Source: Eutypella sp. D-1 (taxonomy: Eukaryota > Ascomycota > Sordariomycetes > Xylariales > Diatrypaceae). Taken from it: a stretch of DNA of 64,000 nt. Within the stretch, counting starts at the first letter, position 1. Every line of letters begins with the position of its first letter. Location: assembly GCA_023313575.1 (NCBI GenBank), contig JAJTTP010000033.1, positions 62,001 through 126,000 of the forward strand. The letters run 5' to 3'. The notes under the pieces are model-generated. The model did no database searches and was not told the DNA's origin. It saw only the letters and a program-made list of their open reading frames with translations. Of this stretch, positions 36,690 to 47,891 are shown one piece after another. A program made the position numbers and the translations under genes.

Positions 36690-37319
36690 GGTGAGGTTGT
36701 TTATTCGATGCAGCTGCAATGAGGTCTAAAGACGGGAAGTATTGGCCTCCGTATGTCCCAAGGGGCCTTTATCAATCAAAACGCAGTGCGCAATGTGTTC
36801 TCAACTTGTCGCGACAACAATGTTATCTTCGATTGTTTTGTAAAGGCACAATCGTCGGTGCTTGCAATGTTAAGAAGTTGGAATTCCAGGCAGTCAAGTT
36901 AGGTACTACTTGTAGTTACTTCTAGCTACTTGTTAGTGGGAGCCTTCCATACTTCCAGTACATAATAAGTGTGCTGGGCGTCGGCTGTGGTTGGACAGTC
37001 TCAGCAGTTACACAGACAGCTGTATGCGTATGGCAGCAAACCAAGCCTCCCTGCGGAGGATTCTATGACAAAGAATCACACGTAGTTATACTAGTATTCC
37101 CGACTCGGGATGCATCTTGTTAAGAATCGAACAAGAAAGCCATCCGTCGACCGGTGCAGCCTCAGGTGTGATTTCTCATATACTTGTTGGAGATAGTGCC
37201 ATTCAGTATAGCTATTCACTTACGTACCTAAGTAGCTACGGAGTACTCTAGATATTCTACTGGCTTTCCCTAGTGACACCCCTTTAACTACCCCTTACTT
37301 CAGTACCCCACCTAAATCC
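36690..37319. other. Intergenic between P450 and DsbA-like genes
   Basis: 630 bp upstream of the DsbA-like gene. No gene; contains CCCGACTCGGG (about 37098-37108), an inverted rather than direct repeat. Confidence 0.5.
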
Positions 37320-39025
37320 TTACTCCCTTCTTCTGGCAGCTATCCTTACAGATGGGTCAGGCCTCATGTTGAAATCATGAAATACATCAGGCGGCCTCTC
37401 TGAAATGCCGCTGTCCTCAAATTTGACTTCATATCTTGTCATCAGTAGGGTCATGACGATCTTAATCGTCAACGCGCTTAGAAACCGCCCAGGGCATGCG
37501 TGTGCGCCCGCTCCGAAATTCAATGACGTCTCTGATACCGACGCAAAATGGAACCGATTGGGATCCACCGTTTCGCGCAGGCGCAGGAAACGATAGGGAT
37601 CGAATTTGAATGGCTCCGGGTAGATCTCCGGGTCGTGGTGAACTCCGTCAGCCGGGAACTGAAAGACAGTGCCGGCTGGGATGTGGAGCCCATCCTTGAA
37701 CGTGTGGGGTTTCTGGGTATAGCGCTGCGTGGTGACTGGCCATCGCGTTAGCAAATCTCGTGGAGTACTTGAATATTGGGGGGGGGGGGGGGGGTTCCAT
37801 GAACTTACTGAATCCGATAGGGTGCCTCCTGGCGCTCTCCTTCATGAGACTGTCTAGTTTCCGCAGCCTAGCTACCTGCTGCATATCCCACTGGGGCTGC
37901 CCGTTGATATCATCACTAATGTCCGCTATCACTTCACGCGCTTCGGCAGTTATGTCGGCCCAGCAGTCCGGCTGAGTCAGCCAGTCAAACAGGACCGACT
38001 GCAGCGTTCCCGACGTGGTGTGCACCGACGCGGTAGTGAGGAATAGCTCTTGGTCTGCAATTGCTGACAAGGATCGGTCTGCTTGTTTGTTGCCAAGCAG
38101 CCAATAGACGGTATCTGCGAACCTGCTAGAGGAGCGACCGTCCTGGCGTTCTCCGCCTTTTTGACTGTCTTTCAATCCGTTAAGCCTCTCAGTATAGATC
38201 GGACGGAGAAGCTCGGTTGCTTTTGCACGCATCTTCCGTAGTTGCCTAGGCGCGTCGTTGCGATACCTAGCGAGCCACCTCCAATGGGGGGAGTACTCAT
38301 CCCGGATTGCATTAGCTGCGCCAAAGATGGTGAAGGTGGTATGGATCGAAAGGTTCAGCCACTCCTCGTTACGGCATAGCTCTGGACCGACAAGCGCAAA
38401 TGCTGTAACGCGCGACGCAACCTTGCTTATGAGATCGTATGTGTCAAATGAGGTCCAGGCACCCGAATCAGTGGCAGGAATGTTCGCGTCTAAAACTGCC
38501 ATTGCTTCCTTCCACATGCCATTTACGACATTGCCTAGAATGCTTTCTGTCAGCGTACAATATCACACGCGATCATTGGAATCGCGCACCTAAGTTTCTG
38601 TTTAGATCCACTTTGATGACATGGGTAGCCGCCTCACTCTGCAGAGGAGCGTCGCTGTAATTGAGAAAGAACATCTTCTCGGAGAAGGCCTTGAAACTGA
38701 AGAGTGATGTCGGAGCGTTCTTGACTTCATCCATGTACTTCATTGGGAGCATGAGCTGTGGGCCCAATTCCCCGACGGGGTTGCGCATTTGGAAGGGCGT
38801 TCCATGTTTGAGGTACTTCTCGTAGCCTCGGAATATTAAGCTACGTGTTTCTTGCAAATACCGCTGGAAGGTATCGTTCTCCTCAAATTTCAGTTCGGGT
38901 ATGTGTTGCAAGGACTTCTTAGTGACTGGACGATGTCCGCCAGGATAGAGCAACCAGTAGATGATGCGGTACAGTACGGCAGCAGTGGCAATGTATGCCA
39001 AGAGATTATATGTGTCTAGTGTCAT
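37320..39025 (-). CDS. Cytochrome P450 monooxygenase (cluster tailoring, first)
   Basis: Membrane-anchored heme monooxygenase, 525 residues. Three exons: 39025-38590, 38534-37809, 37735-37320. The N-terminus has a TM anchor (LLAYIATAAVLYRIIYWLL) followed by a Pro/Gly hinge. The heme-binding loop is FGAGAHACPGRF with Cys468. The I-helix reads TTASVHTTS, lacking the usual acidic residue before Thr but common in fungal P450s of gibberellin-oxidase type. The K-helix E-x2-R falls in LMKESARRHP. Intron 2 (37808-37736) contains a run of 17 G on the + strand. The gene is transcribed toward the DsbA-like gene and lies next to the enoyl reductase. Known cytochalasan clusters have two P450s acting on the macrocycle (CcsD and CcsG); which of them this matches cannot be told from the sequence alone. 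Confidence 0.9.
37736..37808 (-). repeat. G17 homopolymer inside P450 intron 2
   Basis: The run of 17 G at 37778-37794 on + lies wholly within the 73-base intron of the first P450 gene. Read through without splicing it would add a poly-Pro stretch, which supports the splice model. Confidence 0.7.
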
Positions 39026-39371
39026 ATTTATGGCGATGCGTTGAAGGAGAGTGGTAGATAGATAGACGGTGATAAACTAGATGGTCCAATGCAAATCCAG
39101 GAGGGTAGTATTCGTGTCTAGAACTAAGACCATACAGTATGTCTATATGCCCATTTGTGCTTAGCGATGTGTACCAGCTGCCATCACCTTCAGATAAGAG
39201 AAGTCTACTAAAGGGCCCTTATAGTCGGAGACCGAGACTCCCGTCACACTAAACATGACCCCGAGTCCGATAGACGATACGTAGAGAGAAGAATGCAAAT
39301 TTTCGAAATTGGAATGACTATAGAATCTAACTGTTGAAACAGATAGAGGGCTCATGATAATATAAGAGGGG
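39026..39371. other. Short spacer between P450 and enoyl reductase genes
   Basis: 346 bp acting as the P450 promoter; holds the direct repeat at 39260-39270 and TCGGAGACCGAGACTC at about 39224-39239. No gene. Confidence 0.6.
39260..39270 (+). promoter_or_regulatory. CCCGA-G-TCCGA direct repeat upstream of first P450
   Basis: 235 bp before the P450 start, in the spacer after the enoyl reductase stop. It shares the CCGAGTCCGA core with the elements at 20322, 33279 and 44802. Confidence 0.5.
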
Positions 39372-40463
39372 CTAAGTCCGGTCAATCACCACCACTAACT
39401 TCTGCCCCGAAACTGCCTTTTTCTTTAACAAATCGATACCCTCCAACACAGCCTCATGCCATGGCCCATCTAGAACTCTGATCGGGTGCGGCCGCAAAAG
39501 CCTTTGATCCAGCAGACTCTGTACACACTTGTACCATTTGACACCAAATGCGCGCATGGCGGGATCCGCGTCCCTTTCATACCCGTGATCCAGCGCCAGT
39601 CGATGGCCAAGCAGAGCCGGCCCCATGACAAATCCAACCTTGATCAACCTATTGTCTAAGAGGTAATCCGGGTACATTTCAAGGCAAGAATATCGGCCAC
39701 CTGCCCGGCCCATGGCTCCGTAGCAAAGCGCAATGCTCTTGGCATCCGTGAAAGGGTCGAGGACGTAGGATAGCGAGTTGCGGGTGTGTGTTTTGATCTC
39801 CTTGGCGCAGTCGGGATCCGTGTAGTCGAACACCTCTTCGGCGCCGTAAGAGCGGGCCAACGAGGAATTCTTGCTTGAGCAGACTGTAATGGGTGTGTGG
39901 CCTGCCAGCCGCACCAGCTGCATAGCCATTGTGCCCACCGAAGAGCTTCCACCATATACAAGCACTGTTCGGGGCTTGGCGGCCGGCGCGTCAGGGGTGC
40001 CGGGCAAGCCTAGCGCTGATTCATGGAATAGTGCCATTCCTAGAGTAGCTAGACCGGTGCCACCGAGTGCGGCCGCTTCCTCGAATGACATGTCGGGATG
40101 AATTTTAAGCGTAAATTCGGACTCGGAGACAACGTATTCGGCAAATGACCCACATTCGGGACGGAGTGGATTGGACCCATGTACGGCCCCACATACTCGG
40201 TCTCCGACTTGAAAGGATCCGGATTCGGACACCTGGGAGCCAACGGCAACGACAACACCAGCAAAGTCGCAACCATCGATTGCGCCGGTGCATGGGAAAC
40301 GCTCATGCATCTTGTAATCACAAGGGTTTATAGCCACGGCTTTGTTTCGAACAAGAATATCGCCAGGGCCAAGAGTAGCGAGCGGTGCGTTTGGCTCGAC
40401 GCGCAAGAGATGATCGGAGCCCTCGCAGATGACCGTCTGGCGGTCCGGCAATCCATTCTTCAT
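39372..40463 (-). CDS. ccsC-like: Trans-acting enoyl reductase (LovC/CcsC type)
   Basis: Medium-chain dehydrogenase/reductase that works in trans with the PKS-NRPS, whose own ER is inactive, reducing selected enoyl-thioester intermediates with NADPH. Single exon. The frame is open from 40586, but the ATG at 40463 gives MKNGLPDRQTVICEG and 363 residues, the exact usual length of LovC-type proteins; it is therefore preferred. Landmarks: NPCDYKMHERFPCTGAIDGCDFAG, GDRVCGAVHGSNP, EEAAALGGTGLATLGMAL, and the cofactor motif VLVYGGSSSVGTMAMQLVRLAG. The C-terminus carries ELVVVID-like KLVVVIDRT. Divergent from the Diels-Alderase gene, sharing a 344-bp promoter. A TCGGA direct repeat also falls inside the coding region (40117-40127), perhaps by chance. 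Confidence 0.93.
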   Translation of the reverse strand: MKNGLPDRQTVICEGSDHLLRVEPNAPLATLGPGDILVRNKAVAINPCDYKMHERFPCTGAIDGCDFAGVVVAVGSQVSESGSFQVGDRVCGAVHGSNPLRPECGSFAEYVVSESEFTLKIHPDMSFEEAAALGGTGLATLGMALFHESALGLPGTPDAPAAKPRTVLVYGGSSSVGTMAMQLVRLAGHTPITVCSSKNSSLARSYGAEEVFDYTDPDCAKEIKTHTRNSLSYVLDPFTDAKSIALCYGAMGRAGGRYSCLEMYPDYLLDNRLIKVGFVMGPALLGHRLALDHGYERDADPAMRAFGVKWYKCVQSLLDQRLLRPHPIRVLDGPWHEAVLEGIDLLKKKAVSGQKLVVVIDRT

Positions 40464-40807
40464 GATACTTGGACTGTGGTCTTTGCCAGTGGCTGGGAAG
40501 GGGAAAGTAGAAGGGCCAGTAGGCAAACATGGATAGATGTTCGATCGTGTAACCGGGCGTACTATGGCAAGCCGTTGAACAAGCACCCGTGGCGATGTAA
40601 ATGGGGGACATAGTGACTAATATAACCAACGAGCCAATCCGAAGTCCGATAGGCTAATATCTGACATTCGGAGCTAGCTTATACTCCGTGCATAATATAG
40701 CTAGCTGGTGAGTCAGGACGTGTTTTTCATTATTGCACGCCTCGATCACATTACAACTTCCCAAACACACGTCTCTATTCCATACACCGTTACCCATGCA
40801 CATGACC
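40464..40807. promoter_or_regulatory. Bidirectional promoter of enoyl reductase and Diels-Alderase
   Basis: 344 bp between two divergent starts. It contains TCCGA-AG-TCCGA at 40638-40649 and a further ATTCGGAG at about 40666-40673. Such shared promoters are common in fungal clusters and suggest joint control of two genes needed for the same intermediate. Confidence 0.55.
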
Positions 40808-42149
40808 ATGAAATTGTTACGAAGCACCATACTTTTTACTGGACTTTCTATAGCATCCGCTAAGCAGAGCGCTTGGCTTGAGCCATGGCCGGCTGATTGG
40901 ATCGAGAAAGCCTCTCTCCAATTCAATGACCCCCAACAGGCACCTCTTGGTCCTGATGGCGGATGGGGAGGCGGCCAATGTGAAAGCAGCAACCTGACAG
41001 CTTTCGAAATGGCAAAAGGGCGACAAGCCGTGGACTTTACCACAAAGGCCGTTGAAGACCTGGAGCTACCAAAAATCCGTCCTCTAAACTCGTCGGGTGG
41101 TGAACAATGGGAGTTTGATGGTGTATCGGAGGATGGCATGCAGTCGTTCATCTTCGGTTTTTACCGAGACCCCAACTACGCCATTCTTGGGACGGGCAAC
41201 TTCCGTCTGTCTATTGAGTTTGCCTTCGCGGACCGGACGCGCTTCTACGAGGTCTACTATCCCCAGAGATCTGTGGTTGAGACATGTGGCTCTGTCGGGA
41301 CCAGGGGTACATGGTTTGACGAGGCAGATGGGTATAGCTTCATGTTCCAAGTCAATGCTGATATGAGCGAGGCTATCATTACCATGGACTCGGATACTGT
41401 CAAAGGAAGAGCGGTTATTCGATCTCGCTCGAAACCGGTTACCGCTGATGGACACGTGTGGCCCTCTGAGAATGCATCTACGGCGCCTGTTCCGTACTGG
41501 CACTGGTCGGAGCCTATTCCGGGAGGGGACGCAGAACTCGACGTAAATATTAAGGGAAAGCAGATCACTTGGTCAGGCATGGGTGGACATGAAAGGTTTT
41601 GGTCAGCGTTCAGGTATGTTGTCACGGAAACCACAGTATAGACAATGATTGGTCATCTAACTCGAGTCTAGCTGGTTTACCTGCTTGACCAGCCTCAGCT
41701 CGGTCAAGGCCAAGCTCGGGCCATACGTCCTCACCTACTTCAGCTTCACCTCGAACATGGTGAAAGATCTAACACACCAATCTGTGGTGCTCTTCAAAGA
41801 TGGTGCTCCAGTCTTCCGCAGTACGCTGGGCTCGCCGTCCGAGACGGAGCCTTACGCGTTAGTAAGCAAGACATATGGCGGCGCTGTAACCGGCACGTTG
41901 AAGGACAAGGTGACCGGCTTCCAGCTTGAGCTTGTGTCCCCAGCGAGCATGCAGCATTACACCTTTTTTGTGGAACACGCCAACCTCGGCTTCGAATACA
42001 TTCTAGGCGAGGGTGTCGGTGGCAGTGGCTTCTCTAGTGTTTCACGGGGTGGACATGTGGGACTGTCTCAGTACGAGGGTGCTGCGCTGACAGAGGCCTT
42101 GACTTTCCCGAAAAATTCACCCTTGTTTAGAAGTAATTATGTTGAGTAA
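40808..42149 (+). CDS. ccsF-like: Diels-Alderase, CcsF/PyiF-like (lipocalin-like fold)
   Basis: Predicted [4+2] cyclase that closes the isoindolone/macrocycle after Knoevenagel condensation in cytochalasan pathways. Two exons, 40808-41613 and 41672-42149, about 427 residues, splicing as [18 protein letters not shown]. The chosen start gives [19 protein letters not shown], a hydrophobic leader seen in many members; in-frame ATGs at 40796 and 40802 are close by. Family landmarks are [55 protein letters not shown], the central [15 protein letters not shown] and [11 protein letters not shown]. The C-terminal half carries [13 protein letters not shown] and repeated beta segments. Assignment rests on these motifs plus the neighbouring PKS-NRPS, enoyl reductase and hydrolase, which together form the conserved four-gene isoindolone core. 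Confidence 0.87.
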
Positions 42150-42867
42150 CTACATTTATTAGTCTAGTCACATACCTAAGTAGGTAGAAGTAGGTATCTA
42201 CAGAATGCACCAGCCCCTGAATTTGAGAACGGACTAGGGATAAAATAAGGGGCGGGGTTGTAGTGGGGCTTCGGGATTGCAATGCCTTAGACTACCTACT
42301 GATAGACCTAGCTAGATGGAATAATTGCACCCTCTGCTTGCTGTTACGGGTCACCTTTCATGAACACCGATAGTTATAGTTCAGAAATATTAGCAAGAAC
42401 CTGTCATGGATTACGAACAGCTACATCGCACCATTCTAGTACGTGTTAGGCGCATGCCAAGTTTGGTCATAGTCCAGATACAATATAACCTTACGCGATG
42501 CTGATGGAATTGACGGTTTCCACGCGTAACGAATGAATGAATGCGCATATACGATCTTCTCCGGTCGCTCTGAATATTGCATGCATGCCATATTAGTTTG
42601 GATCAACTCCCGAACCGTTTGGCCCCTTAGTGAACTACTCAGTTCCTGGTTGCGGCTGGGCCGACTCCGAATGTGGGTCCCTCCACTGACAGCGTCCAAT
42701 CGGGCTTCGCTACGGGACTCTGTATGATCATCAACTATATGGAACTATATGGTGATTTACTCCTTTCTATTCAGGTTGAACACAAAGACGAACATTAACA
42801 GACATATCGATGATTACAATCTAGAGATTCGCGACCTTAGCAAGTACCAGCAAGTAACCCGCCCAAG
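42150..42867. other. Intergenic before the hydrolase
   Basis: 718 bp, no gene; includes the direct repeat at 42660-42670. Confidence 0.6.
42660..42670 (+). promoter_or_regulatory. GCCGA-C-TCCGA direct repeat upstream of hydrolase
   Basis: 198 bp before the hydrolase start. Same spacing as the other cluster elements, with C instead of G as the spacer. Confidence 0.45.
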
Positions 42868-44276
42868 ATGCACAAGCTCTTTCCCAACAGCCACTTTTTC
42901 GACTTTGAAACCATTCGCATCCTTGGAACCGCTGCTTATGGCGGTGCTGATGCTGCAGAGGTCCTAGAAGCGGTTGGACAAATCAAGTCGGAAGATCCAA
43001 TAACATGGGAGACTGCCTGGCGTGCTCAAGCTGAAAGAGCAGAGGCCCTTGCCGAAGAAGCATGCCAGCGAGGTGACCGTGATGCTGCGCGGAGGAATTT
43101 CCTCAAAGCAGCTAGCTACACTCGCGCCAGCGGTTACATGTACACTTCATCTCCTGGGGAGTCCGGCGAGCTGGTACAAGATTCTCGTGCTTTGCCTGTC
43201 TCGGAGAAGGTGGGAAAGCTGTTCCGCCAGGCAGTCCCCTTGATGGAGGGGCAGGTGCACAGTCTCTCGATACCATACGAGGAATACGCTCTCCCGGGGT
43301 ATTTGTACCTTCCACAGGAAGGAAGGAGAATTCCGGGTCGGTCCAAGATCCCTATCCTGTTGGTCTGCGGCGGAGCGGATTCGTGCCAGGAAGAGCTCTA
43401 CTTCATGAACCCAGCGGCGGGGCCCGGCCTGGGATATGCAGTTGTCACATTTGATGGGCCTGGACAGGGTCTTATGCTCCGTAAATACGGCCTCGAGATG
43501 CGTCCTGACTGGGAAACTGTGACCGGCAGCGTGATCAACCACCTGGCCTCCTTCAGCGCTGCGCATCCCGAGCTCGACCTGGATATGGAGTGCATTGCCG
43601 TGTCAGGGGCTTCTATGGGCGGTTACTATGCACTTCGCGCCGCCTCAGACCCTAGAGTACGCGCATGCGTTGCTATCGTAAGTTTTCCCCTATGTACCTA
43701 GCGAGTCACGATACCTCTTCGGAGACTAATGTTTCGTGTACACAGGATCCTTTTTACGACATGTGGGATTTCGGTACAGCCCACGTCAACCCACTCTTCA
43801 TAAAAGCATGGACAGGCGGCTGGATCAGCTCAGGCCTTATCGACAGGATGATGGGCCTGCTTTCCAAACTCTCCTTCCAGCTGAAATGGGAAATATCGGT
43901 CAGCGGGACGTTCTTTGGCATCTCCTCGCCATCAGAGATCCTTTTAAACATGAAGAAGTACACTTTCAACAATAAGAACCCTCTGGAAGAAAAGACAGGA
44001 GACAGCTTTCTGAGTCGAATTTCTTGTCCTGTGTTGGTATCTGGCGCTGGAAAGTCCATCTACTTCGATGTGAACAATCATACTAGACGGTGCTATGAGG
44101 CCTTGAGGAACGTTCCCGGTGTAAATAAGGAGGTTTGGATACCTTCTACCGAAGGCCAGGGAAGCTTACAGGCGAAGATGGGAGCGATGGCCTTATGCAA
44201 CCAGAAAACATACCAGTTCTTGGACAAGGCATTCGGAGTTGTCAGAGAACCACTGAACCAGGGATCACTACTGTAA
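42868..44276 (+). CDS. ccsE-like: Alpha/beta hydrolase, Ayg1/CcsE type
   Basis: Serine-hydrolase-fold protein required with the Diels-Alderase for cytochalasan core formation; its homologues CcsE and PyiE act around the Knoevenagel or cyclisation stage. Two exons, 42868-43677 and 43746-44276, 446 residues, phase-0 splice GTAAGT...ACACAG. Landmarks: long N-terminal helical part (EDPITWETAWRAQAERAEALA, ARRNFLKAASYTRASGYM), LPGYLYLP, IPILLVCGGADSCQEELYF, FDGPGQG, and the nucleophile elbow VSGASMGGYYA (G-x-S-x-G), then FLSRISCPVLVSGAGKSIYFD. Near the C-terminus, where Ayg1-type enzymes carry the catalytic His, the segment reads EGQGSLQAKMGA, with no obvious His. It lies between the Diels-Alderase and the second P450, all on +. 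Confidence 0.9.
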
Positions 44277-45076
44277 TGGCTTGGGGGATTCTAGCCAGCT
44301 TTAGAGATTTACTACTATATCGGCGGGATGAGATCTTGGGGGCCCGGCTCTGTAATACTTTTTTGTATTGAATAGAAACTCATTTTCGCCCAATGACAGT
44401 CTGAAAGTAGCACCCGCTCTTCATCACACACACTTTAGATCGTGTTGCCAATTGGTATAGCCACATGGTGAAGTGCATTTTCAACACGATGCATGGAAAG
44501 TCTCACTAGGAAATCTATCGCTTTCTGAAAGAGCCCAGTATGAACAACTCCTGCAAGCTATATTTTGGCTGCATATGATAAGACGCGATTCTCGTCGCGA
44601 GGGTTGGAAGCAGGTAGGCATGTTCACAAGTGAGGTAGAAGACCCACTGGAGGCAGTCCGTTTGGAATTATTCACATTGTCTATTATTAGAAATGCGAAC
44701 AATGATGACATGCAGCAAATGGAATAGCGCCAGCATCTAGCTCCGTGCATACTAGATGGCATGATTGGAATGGATGTTCAATGATCTACCATATCAAGCT
44801 TTCCGAGTCCGAGTGTCCGAAACACTATCGGATCATCGGACGAATCGGACGGGGGTCAAGGATGTTCACTAAGTATGTCATCGAGCCAAGTAGCTATTGC
44901 ATCGCTCGTCCACAAAGACCTGTAGAACTACCCCCACTGTCAATTGGTATAGGATCAATGAAGTGAACCAACCCATCACTTGTAATTTACCTCCCCCTAC
45001 CCTGAGATTGCGAACTCAACTTCTCGTGCTCAGAAAACCATCATACCGCAAACACCTATCGCAAGGAGACCATACC
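44277..45076. other. Intergenic before second P450
   Basis: 800 bp. One 84-codon frame at 44473-44727 is unsupported. The notable content is the dense half-site array at 44802-44849. Confidence 0.55.
44802..44849 (+). promoter_or_regulatory. Array of TCCGA/TCGGA half-sites upstream of second P450
   Basis: Within 48 bp there are three TCCGA (44802, 44808, 44816) followed by three TCGGA (44828, 44836, 44845): direct repeats in one orientation facing direct repeats in the other. The array is centred about 250 bp before the P450 start. It is the densest copy of the cluster element and the best candidate operator. Confidence 0.55.
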
Positions 45077-46799
45077 ATGTCCACTATTCGGACCAACTTC
45101 ATCGAGCCTTTCCTGGTGATACGCCAGTCAGTGGCTCCATTGAAGCTTTCCAGATGGCAATTCACAAAGCTTCTGCTCAAGACTTTCGTTGGAGGCTTGT
45201 CGAAAGGGGCAATGATTGTCTTGGCAGCATTAACTCTGGTGTTGATTATCTACCTATTCTCCTCTCCTGAAAAAGGGAGAGTCCGCCTCCCGCGCGAATT
45301 GCCGGTTGTCAAAGCCAACGATTCGCATTTCGAGAATATCCTCAAAGAGGCCAGACTCAAGGTTCGTGGTGGCTTCCCCGCCCCCTGTGTACAGGCAAAG
45401 GCTAGTAACTAAAACAAAATGTGCAGTACCCCAACACACCTGTTCTTGTAAAGAACAACAGGCATGCCTTCGTTATTTACCCTGGGCAGTGTTTCGACGA
45501 GCTTAAGCGTCTCCCGGAACATACCGCCTCTGCCAAGGGATTCTTCCACGCTGCCAACTATGGAGACTGGAGCCTGATTGGTCGCGAGACGAACGCTCTC
45601 CTGAAAGGGATCATGGCAGACCTGACTCGGTCGCTTCCAGCCCGAGTGTTCAGTCGGCAGCAGGACTGTCGAATGGCGTTTGACACAGTCATCGGATATT
45701 GCCCTGAATGGAAGGAGTTTGACCTTCTTTTGACCACGTTCGAGCTAGTTGCACAGATCAACGCCTGCTCGTTCGTTGGCAGGGAACTGGGCTGCAACCG
45801 CAAATGGGTGCGCGCTGTCATGATGTCTCCGATCGTCATCCATGTCGCCGTGACCATGATGAATGAGCTTCCTAACATGCTACGGCCACTCTTGGCACCA
45901 CTACTCTTTCTTCCGGCCCTCAAGAATCAATGGGACATGAAGCGCCTGTTGACTCCGTACTTGAAGGATGACATCAAGACGTTTGAAGGATATGCAGACA
46001 AGAAGGAGCTCTTGAAACCTAACCCGGAAGGCAAGATCCCATTTACTGCTATGCTCCTTGCTAGATACAAGGCGGCCGAAGCGAGTATCAAGCAGCTGGT
46101 GGAGGATTACATCCTAGTTAGCTTCGACTCCACCCCATCGACGACGTCAGCTCTCTACCATATTATTTGCGAGCTAGCGAAGCATCCGGAAGCGGTCGAT
46201 ATCCTCCGCCAGGAGTTAGACGAGGTCATGGTAGATGGAAAACTGCCATCAACCCATCTGCAAGAGCTCAAGAGAATGGACAGCTTCCTACGCGAGTCTT
46301 TTCGAATGCACCCTGTCAGTCTCTGTAAGTGCAAAAACCCCGCGCTCGATTAGCATGTGCGGGTTCTAACCAATTCAATCCAGTTACCCTCCAGCGCTAC
46401 ACAGAGAAGCCAGTTAAGCTGTCGGTCGGACCGACCATCCCAGCTGGTGCCATTATCGGCGTGGATGCGCAAGCTATCAACCGTTCCCCAGAATTGTGGG
46501 AGGAGCCTGACAAATTTGACATGAATCGGTTCTATAATCTGCGCCAACAGCCTGGTAATGAGAACCGGTACCATTTTCTAAGCACGGGCCCGGACTCGCC
46601 TGGCTGGGGTGATGGCACACAAGCTTGCCCCGGTCGCTTTTTTGCGACGAGCACCATCAAGATCGCCTTTGCTCACATCCTCCTCAATTATGACATAGAA
46701 CTGAAGGACAGCACTCGAGACATCAAAATCACTCCCCTGGCAAACGGAACGTGGAAGCCAGATGACACTGTGGTTGTCCGTTTCAAGTCAAGGACGTAG
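45077..46799 (+). CDS. Cytochrome P450 monooxygenase (cluster tailoring, second)
   Basis: Membrane-anchored heme monooxygenase, 532 residues. Three exons: 45077-45361, 45427-46324, 46384-46799, with splices restoring ARLK-YPNTPVLVKNN and PVSL/F-TLQRYTEKP. TM anchor: MIVLAALTLVLIIYLF. The heme loop is WGDGTQACPGRFFA (Cys476), with Trp where Phe is usual. K-helix E-x2-R in SFLRESFRMHP. The I-helix segment reads SFDSTPSTTSAL, which departs from the canonical A/G-G-x-D/E-T. The pattern HPVSLFTLQRYTEKP and the Cys region are like the fungal P450s of cytochalasan and gibberellin-oxidase type, and the protein is clearly related to the first P450 of this cluster. A strong regulator half-site array lies upstream. 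Substrate position is not readable. Confidence 0.9.
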
Positions 46800-47891
46800 A
46801 GTCCATCACGTAACTGGGTGAGATAGAGCACCGATTACTAGTCATAGGTTTCCATCCATATCTCAACTATCAAATATATTTAGAACTCTCGTTCACCGTT
46901 GCTACTTCATTTTACTGTTTCAGTATCCAAGTACTTTTTATGAGAAATAAGATGATGTAAAATTCCTAGGATATCTGGGTACTGTTGAATTCAATAGCTA
47001 TCTACTAGGGGACATACGTCCTCTAACGCGCCCTGAGTTCGAATAAGCCTACTAGTAGCAGACACGAACGTTTGAGAAATTGTATTCCCAGAGCAAGTAC
47101 AGAGTAGCACGTGAATAATTCCTCCTACAGTTGTCAGTTCGACTGTGTTTAGTGGTGATCCTAATGCTCCATCAAGGAAGCGATAATTCATCTGCTTCCC
47201 GGGCTATTCCGCACAGGACCCGCACATCCACCTCTGGCATAGCAATGATGATCTGCTCGATTCCGTTCGGCGATATAGAGGCATAACTCTCTTCGGCGGT
47301 GGCTGGTTCTGCAGATTCGTTATCGGAACTACTTAGATTGCATCAATGGTTTCTCCGGATAGTTTCCACCCCCGAAGAAGCTTGTGGCGCTACAGTACGT
47401 ACCGCCGGAGTCGCAGCCCCGTAGTTCAGGGGGCTGGCGCCGAACGCACGGCATAGCCACTCTGCTAATGCTTACACATTCGGTGCTCCGAAGGCACGCT
47501 ATCCCCACAGGGCCCCATCGTTTCGGTTTACCAGGGGGCCGATCTTCGGGTTTAGCTGAAGCCTCATGAATAGCCCCGGTTTTGTGAGATGGTGGGCCAT
47601 GTCGGCTAAAAAGGTATCGTTGATGTGATGGAAGAGTAATAGTAATAGACAAGAGACTGCCAACTGCTCGAATCACGAGATGCTCTCCGTGGTTTGAAAA
47701 GTTGATATACATTTACGAATATTACTAGGTGCACTGGCACCAAAGGAGTCTATCAGTCCATTTTCTATCCTCACGACGCAGAAGGAAAACATATACAGCA
47801 CTTTATAGCTATAGTACGTCGCTATTGAGCATAGTGTCGTACTCACCAGTTATATACCCTATACACAAAACAACAACATACGCCCGTTACA
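46800..47891. other. Intergenic/promoter region of the PKS-NRPS gene
   Basis: 1.1 kb. A TATATA element lies at about 47851-47857, 40 bp before the start codon. Only single TCCGA or TCGGA half-sites were found here (near 47325 and 47485), not the paired repeat. Confidence 0.5.

Noticed and set aside
40117..40127. Copy of the TCGGA direct repeat inside the enoyl reductase gene
   Set aside because: It encodes Ser-Glu-Ser-Glu in a conserved reading frame and lies 340 bp inside the gene, so it is probably coincidental.
44473..44727. 84-codon frame between hydrolase and second P450
   Set aside because: No similarity recognised and it lies in the promoter region of the P450.
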